Positions 7,818 to 15,074 of a stretch of 21,636 bases of DNA are shown here, in pieces. The stretch spans positions 1 through 21,636 of the forward strand of contig CAIMMA010000340.1 in NCBI GenBank assembly GCA_903842475.1, in the 5' to 3' direction. A program made the position numbers and the translations under genes. Within the stretch, counting starts at the first letter, position 1, and each line of letters starts with the position of its first letter. Source of the stretch: an uncultured bacterium (GTDB taxonomy: Bacteria; Desulfobacterota; Desulfobulbia; Desulfobulbales; Desulfobulbaceae). Below the pieces are notes generated by a model. That model saw only the letters and a program-made list of their open reading frames with translations. It searched no databases and was not told the DNA's origin.

Positions 7818-8981
7818 ATGAACGTTTTGAAAATACTCTTCGCTTGCCGATACCTATTGTTTTTTCCCGTTATACAAGTTTTGACGGGCCTCGCCTTGGT
7901 TGCCATCGCGCAACAAGCGCATGGCACCAACGAGCGGATGGACGACAAAGGGCGAATCATGCACGAAGCGATGGAGCTGATTCGAACCCATGCCCTGCTG
8001 TTGCCTGGATCAATGCAAGGGGTAACCACGGAAGACCTGCGTACTTATGTTCATAGCCTTGACGACTATTCCGATTATCTGTCAGCCCGGGAATACGCTG
8101 CCTTTCTCGAGTCAAATATTTCAGATTATTTTGGCGTTCAGATGGATATCCAAAAAAAGAAAGGGGTTATCACCCTTTTCCCTTTCAGGGGGGGGGCTGC
8201 CGAAAAATCAGGCATTCGACCAGGTGATGAACTCATGGCAGTCGATGGTTCGCCGGTGTACGGCAAGTCGGTGTTTGTTGTCGGCTCCCAGATAAGGGGC
8301 GCAGAGGGAGGTGCAGTCCAACTGACCATTCGATCCGGAGGGCGAATACCGCGGACGTTGACTCTTCGCAGGCAACGGGCACACTATGAATCGGTAAGCC
8401 TGCGTATCGCCACGAGCGCATATTACATTCAAATAACAAGGTTCATTGAAGGCACCGACAATCTGTTATCCGGCTTTGTCACTGAAATGAGAGATGCTTC
8501 GAAAACAATAGTGATCGATTTGCGAGGGAACCAAGGGGGGAGTTTATACGCCGCCCGGCAATGCGCTGATCTTTTTCTGGAAAAAGGTGTCTTGCTCTAT
8601 ACGTTGCGCTACAGAGATAGGGTTGAGCAGGTGTATGCCGAACAACCGCAAGCGACTGGCGCTAGCATTCTGCTCATCCAGGATGAAAATACTGCCAGTG
8701 CGGCTGAGGTCTTTATTGCCGCTCTGACACGCAATGGCAGAGCACGGTCGGCCGGACATAAAACCTACGGCAAGGGGATGGCGCAGCGGTTTTTTTCTTT
8801 ATCAAACGGCTCAGCGCTTCTCCTCACTTATGCTGAAATTATTACTCCAGACAATTTTTCCTATCATGGGATTGGGATTGAGCCGGATATTACATTACCG
8901 GAGGATCTCGCCACCATGGATTTCAACCAAGATGCAGCTCTATCGAAACTTTTCGATTTTGTAAACTTGAAGCATAAATGA
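7818..8981 (+). CDS. PDZ-containing S41 family (CTP-type) serine protease
   Basis: This is a 387-residue C-terminal-processing-type protease, expected in the periplasm. Residues 1-36 hold a long hydrophobic segment acting as signal peptide or anchor. Residues 40-100 are a helical N-terminal part containing DDYSDYLS, similar to the family's DPYS(T/S)YL element. A PDZ domain covers about 105-185 (GIRPGDELMAVDG at 132-144). The S41 core follows: VIDLRGNQGGSL (232-243), the nucleophile Ser294 in NTASAAE, and the general-base Lys319 in KTYGKG. Their spacing of 25 equals that of Ser430/Lys455 in E. coli Prc, so the enzyme should be active. No strong ribosome site precedes the ATG. The gene starts 61 bases after the lipoprotein gene and ends 16 bases before the vWA gene. 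A run of nine Gs lies in the PDZ part. The substrate is unknown; the flanking exported proteins are the obvious candidates. Confidence 0.9.
   Translation: MNVLKILFACRYLLFFPVIQVLTGLALVAIAQQAHGTNERMDDKGRIMHEAMELIRTHALLLPGSMQGVTTEDLRTYVHSLDDYSDYLSAREYAAFLESNISDYFGVQMDIQKKKGVITLFPFRGGAAEKSGIRPGDELMAVDGSPVYGKSVFVVGSQIRGAEGGAVQLTIRSGGRIPRTLTLRRQRAHYESVSLRIATSAYYIQITRFIEGTDNLLSGFVTEMRDASKTIVIDLRGNQGGSLYAARQCADLFLEKGVLLYTLRYRDRVEQVYAEQPQATGASILLIQDENTASAAEVFIAALTRNGRARSAGHKTYGKGMAQRFFSLSNGSALLLTYAEIITPDNFSYHGIGIEPDITLPEDLATMDFNQDAALSKLFDFVNLKHK
8188..8196 (+). repeat. Homopolymer tract of nine Gs inside the S41 protease gene
   Basis: Nine consecutive Gs encode part of the Arg-Gly-Gly-Ala at residues 124-127, just before the PDZ loop. 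Loss of one G would move reading into the next frame, which ends at the stop codon 8293-8295, before the catalytic Ser and Lys. The tract could be a slippage site or merely an error-prone spot for sequencing. Confidence 0.9.
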
Positions 8982-8997
8982 AAATGGAGAACTGTTC

Positions 8998-11232
8998 ATG
9001 AGGAACAAAATAATAATTATAACACTGGGCATAACGGTAATGGCCATGCTTTCCATTCCATATACCCTCCAGGCGCAAACAGAACCAAAAAAAGTACCTT
9101 TAAAAATTGAAGGGAAAGAATCCCTCCCTCTTCGTGTTCTGTCGCGGGCTTTTTCCAACATGTATAAGGGGCCGGATAGCAAAAGTGGAACTGTACAGGA
9201 AAACGTCCCTGCATTTGAAAATTACTACGTTTATTCCAAAAAAGACTCTGGTAATGATCGGGATCCTACCCTTTGGTATGAAGTTGGCTCAGATAATAAG
9301 GGAACGATTGTTGGCTGGATGTCGTCTGATGACGTTTTTGAATGGAAACAGACCATGTGCCTGTCTTATACCCATCCAGAAGGTCGATATCCGGTGCTGA
9401 TGTTTGACAAGAAAGAGGGATTGGAAAAATTGACAAAAATGCCGGAAGCAAAACGCAAGGAGAGTGTGGAGAAATATTATAGCGATATTGCCACGGGCAA
9501 ATTGCCTTCTGATTTTCCCATAGTAACCATAGAGCCGAAAAAAGCCATCGACATTACCAGGCAATTCTATCTACTGCCGATTCTTGAATTCAGTGAAATA
9601 GAATTTAATAATCGTGAAGCCAGGATCTTGAAACTTGCTGCGGTCACCAAGGAAGGTGCCGATGCCAGGGAAAGTTCCGATATCAGAACGAATAAAGAAT
9701 ATTTGCAAGACGCCGTGAAAGACAGCACCGAAATTAATGCTGCAGCCCTTGAGAAATTAGGAGTGGACATTGTTTGGGTTATGGACACGACCAATTCAAT
9801 GATGCCCTATATTACCCAGACCCTGAAAGTTGTTGAAGACGCATCAAAACGTATTTCCCAAAATTCTGATTTAGCGCAATCTGTCAAGTTTGGCGTCTGG
9901 GGTTACCGCGACTCAATGACCATCCCTGGCATTGGATATAATGTCAAAAACTATACTCCTAAACTTCAAGGGATTGATCAATTCATTCCAACTTTAAAAA
10001 CTGTTGATGTGACGACCTCTGGTTCGGAAGGATATGCCGAAGATATGTTTTCCGGAGTCAAGGGGGCGGTTGATGAAACTTCTTGGACATCTAATGCTAT
10101 AAGATTTATCGTCCTGGTTGGCGACGCGCCGTCCCACGAGGTTGGTCACCAATGGAACGCTTCCGGTCAAAGTCAGGACACCTTGCGCACCATTGCAAAT
10201 GACAGGAACATTACCATTTTCGCAATTCATATTAAGGATCCACAAGCCGAAAAATATCATGCCACAGCTATTGAACAACTCCAGGTACTTAGTGCCAACA
10301 AAGGGCAAGAAGGGGGGGCTGCCTATTATAGTACCGCCTCTGCCGACCTGGCAGGTTTCGAGCATGTAACAAAAAGTGTGACAGATTCGGTTATCGCATT
10401 TCTTGAAAAAGTTGGGAAGGAAAAGAAAAAAGCACTCCAGATCGCATCAAAAGGGTCGGCTGAAAAAGCAGTAACGCCCCAAAGTGATGTTCCAAAAGCG
10501 ACAGCCTCTGACTTCAACGAAACAAAATCAACAATGCCTGGCGGAAAGGAAATCACTGGCGCAATACCAGCAACCGATGCTGGCAGTAACGCAACTGCAT
10601 CAAAAAGTGCTGTTAATTTCGATCTTTTTGACTCTAAGCCGGCTCCAGCTGACAAAAAGGCACAACCTACTGCCGATGCTCTTGCCAATGCGGCTTTGAA
10701 GGCTGCCTTCGTCCAATGGATTGGTTCCCAAGCCGGCACCCAGGCCCCACGTGACGTGGTGGCATGGGTCACTGACAAGGATCTTCTGTCAACAGACATT
10801 CAATCACTTGAAGTGCGACTACTCATCAACAAACAACAGCTCGATTCCCTACGCGAAACTTTAAAAACAATCCTTGCAGCTGGACGTAAAGGACAGATCA
10901 GCGGCAAAGATTTTTTCTCCTCTCTACAGGCGGCGGCAGCAACAACTGCACGCGATCCGGAAATGATAAGAAAGGCGAAGTCTTTGGCTCAAAGTGGCCT
11001 GGTTCCCGAATTTCTGGCTGGGCTTCCCTATAAGAGCCGGATCATGGATATGAGTAATGAGTTGTGGAGCAGTTGGTCTGTTGATGAGCAGGAGATGTTT
11101 CTCGCGGATCTGGAAGCACGGATAATGGCGTACGAGACGATTCACGACGGCCCGGAAGGTTGGGTCCAACTCAATAAGAGTGATGATCCGAGTGAGTATG
11201 TCTATCCTATATCTCTTGAACTTCTGCCATAA
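8998..11232 (+). CDS. Exported SH3-like/vWA protein resembling the periplasmic half of PpkA
   Basis: It is a 744-residue protein with a Sec signal at 1-27 (LQA-Q cleavage). TGGAGA at 8985-8990 gives a good ribosome site. Residues about 42-118 look like a bacterial SH3 domain (LWYEVG, GWMSSDDVFEW). The von Willebrand A domain spans about 256-470, with the metal site DTTNS at 263-267 (DxTxS in place of DxSxS), the VWGYRD strand (299-304) and Asp376 in VLVGDAPSH. Residues 475-595 are a Lys/Ala/Ser/Thr-rich linker. The C-terminal domain (600-744) contains LAGLPYKSRIMDMS and ends YPISLELLP; from memory this, together with the vWA sequence, recalls the periplasmic region of the T6SS kinase PpkA. 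No kinase domain is present. It lies between the S41 protease and the ABC ATPase, 9 bases from the latter. I infer a ligand-binding sensor of the module. Confidence 0.85.
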   Translation: MRNKIIIITLGITVMAMLSIPYTLQAQTEPKKVPLKIEGKESLPLRVLSRAFSNMYKGPDSKSGTVQENVPAFENYYVYSKKDSGNDRDPTLWYEVGSDNKGTIVGWMSSDDVFEWKQTMCLSYTHPEGRYPVLMFDKKEGLEKLTKMPEAKRKESVEKYYSDIATGKLPSDFPIVTIEPKKAIDITRQFYLLPILEFSEIEFNNREARILKLAAVTKEGADARESSDIRTNKEYLQDAVKDSTEINAAALEKLGVDIVWVMDTTNSMMPYITQTLKVVEDASKRISQNSDLAQSVKFGVWGYRDSMTIPGIGYNVKNYTPKLQGIDQFIPTLKTVDVTTSGSEGYAEDMFSGVKGAVDETSWTSNAIRFIVLVGDAPSHEVGHQWNASGQSQDTLRTIANDRNITIFAIHIKDPQAEKYHATAIEQLQVLSANKGQEGGAAYYSTASADLAGFEHVTKSVTDSVIAFLEKVGKEKKKALQIASKGSAEKAVTPQSDVPKATASDFNETKSTMPGGKEITGAIPATDAGSNATASKSAVNFDLFDSKPAPADKKAQPTADALANAALKAAFVQWIGSQAGTQAPRDVVAWVTDKDLLSTDIQSLEVRLLINKQQLDSLRETLKTILAAGRKGQISGKDFFSSLQAAAATTARDPEMIRKAKSLAQSGLVPEFLAGLPYKSRIMDMSNELWSSWSVDEQEMFLADLEARIMAYETIHDGPEGWVQLNKSDDPSEYVYPISLELLP

Positions 11233-11241
11233 CTTTCATTT

Positions 11242-12027
11242 ATGAATGAACCCGTTTACAGGCTCCGAGAGGTGGAGAAGATCCGAACCAAGGGAGGGGC
11301 GTCCTTCACCCTTCGGGTTCCGGAGTTGCTCATCCATAAAGGGGAATTCCTCTCTGTCGTCGGGCCTTCGGGGTGCGGCAAATCGACCTTGTTAGATCTT
11401 CTTGCGCTGGTCTTGAACCCGACCAATTCATCCTGTTTCACTATCGACGCGAGGAATAAAATAACCAGTGAGCGGTTCGACATACCGAGTTTGTCTGAAA
11501 ATCACGCTGCATGGATCAGGCGAAAGAATATCGGATACGTCCTCCAGAGCGGAGGTTTGTTCCCTTTTTTGACCGTCCGCGAAAACATTATGTTGACGGC
11601 GGAAATCAGTGGAAAAAGCATCGACAGCCAGGCATTCGGCAATTTGGTCGACGTGTTGGGCCTTGGAGATCAGCTCAACAAGAAACCGCAATATCTCTCA
11701 GGAGGTCAACGTCAGCGGGTTGCCGTTGCCAGGGCTCTGATTCATCAGCCTTCCATTATTCTGGCGGATGAGCCTACAGCTGCTGTGGATTATCCGACGG
11801 CTTTGGACATTCGCGATGAGCTGAAAACTTTGGCTCACGAAGTGGGGTCAGCCGTAGTCATGGTGACCCACGACCGGAGCCTGGTTAAGGATATATCCGA
11901 TTCAGAAGTGCGATTTGAGGTCGTCAGGAAATCACTCAACGACACCCTGGCCACAACATTTGTAATAAACAAGACCGCGCCGGGTTCCAGCAATGAAGGC
12001 GCCCCCGAACAGGGAATATCCAAGTGA
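11242..12027 (+). CDS. ABC transporter ATPase, LolD/MacB/TagT type
   Basis: This is a 261-residue nucleotide-binding subunit with all motifs present: Walker A GPSGCGKST (41-49), Q-loop Gln102, signature LSGGQRQRVAVARAL (152-166), Walker B IILADE (172-177, catalytic Glu177), D-loop AAVD (180-183) and switch His210. It is slightly longer than LolD-type ATPases because of about 35 extra C-terminal residues. The stop overlaps the start of the FtsX-type permease by 4 bases, so the two should form one complex at the inner membrane, working by mechanotransmission or lipoprotein handling rather than classic solute uptake. In the type VI threonine phosphorylation pathway, the corresponding ATPase is TagT. 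The ATG is 9 bases after the vWA gene and has no clear Shine-Dalgarno, so translation may depend on the upstream gene. Confidence 0.92.
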   Translation: MNEPVYRLREVEKIRTKGGASFTLRVPELLIHKGEFLSVVGPSGCGKSTLLDLLALVLNPTNSSCFTIDARNKITSERFDIPSLSENHAAWIRRKNIGYVLQSGGLFPFLTVRENIMLTAEISGKSIDSQAFGNLVDVLGLGDQLNKKPQYLSGGQRQRVAVARALIHQPSIILADEPTAAVDYPTALDIRDELKTLAHEVGSAVVMVTHDRSLVKDISDSEVRFEVVRKSLNDTLATTFVINKTAPGSSNEGAPEQGISK

Positions 12028-13838
12028 TTCTACGATTAGCTCTCAAAGACATACTGCACGACTGGTTGTTGAGCACTTGTCTGGTTCTGGCCATTGCCTC
12101 CATCATCTCGCCTCTTCTCATTCTTTTTGGGCTCAAATTTGGCACCATTCAGACTATGCGCGGTCGCTTGATCGAGGATCCCAAAAATCGGGAAATCCGA
12201 CCGATGACGACTAAGTCTTACACCAAGGAGTGGTTTGAGCATCTGAGAGAATCTTATCCTGAGATTTCCTTTATTGTGCCGATGACGCGGCAGATATCAA
12301 CTTCGATCACCGCCTTGAATGGGCAAAAAGAAGTAAGGGAAGAGTTGTCCCTACTGGCCTCGTCCGCAGGTGATCCGCTGCTTCTGGAAAACGGAGTGGC
12401 CATTCCTGAACGTGGTTCCTGTGTGCTCACTGCATCGGCAGCCCAGTCTTTGCAAGTTTCGGTTGGTGATGAGCTGACGTTCACTGCACGAAGAATCATC
12501 CGGAATCAATCCGAGAGCGGTAAGTTTACAGTAAAGGTTTCGGGAGTACTTGAAGCACGGGCTAGCACCTTGAAAACAGCTTTTGTTCACCTTGATGTGG
12601 TTGAAGCGGTAGAGGACTATAAAGATGGCAGAGCCGTTCCCGCCTATGGATGGGAAGGGGAATTACCAGCGGCTTATCCCGTTTACGAGGGAGCAGCAGT
12701 CTTAATCCCCGCTCCACTGAGCAAGGTGGAGGAAGTGGCGCTGACCAACAATACCGGTTTTACGCAAGTGAAGATGCTCAGTGCTGACAATGCTGGTGAA
12801 ATACTCGGATTTGAGCCACGTCCGGAATGGTCAGCGTACCACCTTACTGTAAAACAGCGGGCAATAACTGAAGATAGTATTAAGGCTGTCAGAAATAAAC
12901 TGCGAGGGAAAGAGGCCGTTGTTATTCCCTGGATTGAACCGCTCACCATTTCCTTGACCTCGTCTTCTCATGCAGAGCCAGTCACTCTGAAGCTCCATAC
13001 TGTAAGTGAAGAAATCAATGAAGTCATCTCGTCGCATCCTACGACGACACTAGGGACCAAGAATGATCAACACCATAATATCCTTATTCCTTTTGACTCT
13101 CCTTTGCACGAAGGGAGCGCAATCTTATCACTAAGGGTCGGAGAACGGCAGGTCTCAATGCCTGTTAGCCTCATTAAAGGAGGAGAGACCGTTGGCTTGG
13201 CATACACGAAGAGCTCTTTGGCTGGCAAACTCAACCTGCTCCGGCAACGGAGCGTCAAGTATGATGAGAAAACAGGCAGCCTGCTGCTGTCTCGCGGCGG
13301 ATATGCTGGATTCCGCTTGTACGCAGCAACAATTGATGATGTTGCACCCCTCCAAAAGAAACTGGAGGGAGAAGGGATATCCATCCATACGGAACAGGAA
13401 AGGATTGAAGAGGTCAGGAGGCTGGATCAATATATGGGTCGGATTTTTTGGCTCATTGCTTCGGTTGGAGTCATTGGCGGGATCTCTGCCCTGACAGCAA
13501 GCCTGTATGCCTCAGTGGAAAGGAAAAAGAAAGAACTGAATGTGCTGCGGCTTCTAGGGTTGCTGAAGAGAGAGATTGTTCTTTTTCCTGTTTTTCAAGG
13601 CCTCTTCCTGTCAGGGGGCGCCCTAATCCTTGCAGGATCGATTTTTATGATTGTCGCTTGGTTGATTGATTATTTGTTTCGTGCACATATGCGGGCAACT
13701 GAATCGCTTTGCACGTTGTCGTTAAGTCATTTTTTGCTTCTGATTGCAGGGGTTTTTCTTCTCAGTATTTTATCCGCTGCTTTGGCAGCGTTACAGGCTA
13801 CGCGTCTCGATCCGGCTGAAGCATTGCGTGATGAATAG
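12024..13838 (+). CDS. FtsX/MacB-type ABC permease, TagS-like
   Basis: It is a 604-residue inner-membrane subunit starting at GTG, whose last two bases are shared with the TGA of the ATPase gene (GTGA overlap, translational coupling). One N-terminal membrane helix lies at about 16-38. A large periplasmic MacB_PCD-like domain spans about 45-465. The C-terminal FtsX block has three helices at about 475-500, 520-550 and 568-592, with the cytoplasmic ATPase-contacting loop VERKKKELNVLRLLGLLKRE between the first two, and the family's usual ending LDPAEALRD. This is the topology of LolC/E, MacB and of TagS in the type VI threonine phosphorylation pathway. It is the last gene of the operon; 4 bases after its stop the sequence becomes a transposase remnant. 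Confidence 0.92.
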   Translation: MILRLALKDILHDWLLSTCLVLAIASIISPLLILFGLKFGTIQTMRGRLIEDPKNREIRPMTTKSYTKEWFEHLRESYPEISFIVPMTRQISTSITALNGQKEVREELSLLASSAGDPLLLENGVAIPERGSCVLTASAAQSLQVSVGDELTFTARRIIRNQSESGKFTVKVSGVLEARASTLKTAFVHLDVVEAVEDYKDGRAVPAYGWEGELPAAYPVYEGAAVLIPAPLSKVEEVALTNNTGFTQVKMLSADNAGEILGFEPRPEWSAYHLTVKQRAITEDSIKAVRNKLRGKEAVVIPWIEPLTISLTSSSHAEPVTLKLHTVSEEINEVISSHPTTTLGTKNDQHHNILIPFDSPLHEGSAILSLRVGERQVSMPVSLIKGGETVGLAYTKSSLAGKLNLLRQRSVKYDEKTGSLLLSRGGYAGFRLYAATIDDVAPLQKKLEGEGISIHTEQERIEEVRRLDQYMGRIFWLIASVGVIGGISALTASLYASVERKKKELNVLRLLGLLKREIVLFPVFQGLFLSGGALILAGSIFMIVAWLIDYLFRAHMRATESLCTLSLSHFLLLIAGVFLLSILSAALAALQATRLDPAEALRDE

Positions 13839-13842
13839 CATT

Positions 13843-14070
13843 GGATGCAGCCATTCCCGGATGCTCTTCACCTGCCGTTCAACCTGCCCCTTTTCCCAGC
13901 CGGAACCAGGCGTGCAGGCCACGGGCTCAACCAAATAGTGGCTGCACAACTGCACAAACCGACGGTCGAATACCCGTGCCTTGCCCGGCCAAACCTGGTC
14001 CACCGCGGTTGGCATGTTGTCATAAATCCCGCGCCGGCAGCAGCCTCCAGAAAACGCAAAGGCACGGTCA
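13843..14070 (-). mobile_element. IS21-family transposase (IstA) fragment
   Basis: On the - strand, reading down from about 14070, the translation carries an unmistakable piece of the IstA DDE transposase: FSGGCCRRGIYDNMPTAVD (compare the family's FFGG..RRGIYDNMKTAV), then RFVQLCSHYLVEPVACTPGS and GWEKGQVERQVKSIREW. Only about 75 of the roughly 500 residues remain. Both sides are missing, no IstB ATPase is present, and I could not identify IS21 terminal repeats. It abuts the stop codon of the FtsX permease on one side and continues in frame into the calcium-repeat pseudogene on the other. It is inactive. Confidence 0.85.
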
Positions 14071-14739
14071 GCCGCGTCCGGATCGAGTAGATTGACCAGG
14101 CCGTCGTGGTCCGGATCAGCGTTCCAGTTGGCGCCCCAATAATCGTGCTACGCTTTGTCGTCCAGCCCGTCGCCATTGGAATCCTGGTCGGCGGGGATCG
14201 TCTTGCGGGTCTTGATGTCATCCACCCGGCCGCTGCCGCGGATGAGGAAACCAAGCACCGCCTGGAGCTCGTTGTCCGGCTGGGCCTCCTTGAGGTCGCG
14301 GGCCAGGTCGCGTACCAGGGTGCGCCATTGGCCGTCTTTGAGATGGCTGCCCAGGCCGTGATGGACATAGGTCTCGGTGCCGAGATTGTCGGCGTCCACC
14401 GGGGTGTAATAGAGGTAGCGGAAGCCGTTCTTGGTCTGCACTGCGATATAGACGGTGAAGGCTGCGCTGTACTTTGTACTTCATGCTCCATTCCATCACC
14501 TTGAAGTTGCCGTCATTCCAATAACTGCCGTCCGGATTGCGGAGGCAGAAGCCGTTGTTGGCCGCGCTGCCGGCGAGTTCGATCACCCGGCTGCCCCGGT
14601 CGCTGTCAGCGACATCGGCGATGGTGGCCCCCGCCGGATCGTTGTCGTAGATGTCCCAGCCAATGACGGCGCCGTCTTCGCCATCCTCGTAGCTCCGGGA
14701 TCCCCCATTCAACCGGATGCCGGGGCCGTTGTTCCGGAG
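14071..14739 (-). pseudogene. Decayed exported protein with thrombospondin type 3-like calcium repeats
   Basis: A broken - strand reading frame encodes a beta-rich segment (GWDIYDNDPAGATIADV, VIELAGSAANNGFCLRNPDG), a segment with LGTETYVHHGLGSHLKDGQW and then Asp-rich calcium-loop repeats (DQDSNGDGLDDK and DPDHDGLVNLLDPD). It has three lesions: a stop (TAA at 14740-14742) with no start upstream, a frameshift at 14468-14481 caused by a tandem 7-base duplication, and an in-frame TAG at 14148-14150. Its 3' end is replaced by the IstA fragment in the same frame. The intact parent was probably a cell-surface protein. The function cannot be inferred further. Confidence 0.75.
14468..14481. repeat. 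Perfect 7-base tandem duplication causing a frameshift
   Basis: TGTACTT occurs twice in direct tandem (14468-14474 and 14475-14481). Removing one copy joins the two - strand frames of the pseudogene into a continuous reading (MKYSAAFTVYIAVQT), so the duplication is very likely the inactivating event at this place. Confidence 0.85.
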
Positions 14740-14784
14740 TTACCTCGGAGCGACAGGAAGCTGGAGTTCCAGTGGGAACTGTAG

Positions 14785-15074
14785 GGGGAAGAAGAGCAGT
14801 CTCAATTTGGAAGAGTTCTTGGAAATGCTAAAGCGATTTCCTCTGCCGAAACCACGAATCAGGGGCAGGATGATTGGGGTATCAGTGAATTGACTTTGCG
14901 AGGAGCCGTGGGCGGCGAGGTGTCATTAGAAAAGATTTCAGGGGCCGGGGCGATGGCGGAAAAGCTGGGGCAAGGGCCGGGCCCGGTTGGTGTGTCCGGG
15001 GGCGTTGGTCCGGGGGCGTTGGTCCGGGGGTGTTGACAGCGCCAATCGAGGGGGGATGGGTGGCAGCCAGGGGT
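14785..15074. other. Gene-free, GC-rich scar between pseudogene and parC
   Basis: No intact gene is visible. The + strand frame after the stop at 14782-14784 stays open until the TGA at 15034-15036 (beginning GEEEQSQFGRVLGNAKAISS), has no start codon near its beginning and is not recognised; it may be the remnant of a lost gene. The right half is very G-rich on the + strand, contains the 10-base palindrome CCGGGCCCGG (14977-14986) and a short tandem repeat. No T-tract terminator for the - strand parC gene was found. Confidence 0.5.
14995..15036. repeat. 14-base tandem repeat, three units
   Basis: The unit TCCGGGGGCGTTGG is repeated exactly at 14995-15008 and 15009-15022, and a third copy at 15023-15036 has two changes. 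The unit is not a multiple of three. It lies in the gene-free strip downstream of parC. Confidence 0.85.

Noticed and set aside
11242..13838. MacAB-type drug exporter or LolCDE
   Set aside because: No MacA-like periplasmic adaptor gene and no second LolC/E permease are present; context favours TagTS-like, though the fold family is shared and this is not settled.
13839..14070. A complete IS21 element
   Set aside because: Only about 75 IstA residues, no IstB and no terminal repeats were found.
14106..14504. 132-codon + strand frame
   Set aside because: Antisense of the calcium-repeat pseudogene; the - strand reading has real protein motifs, this one does not.
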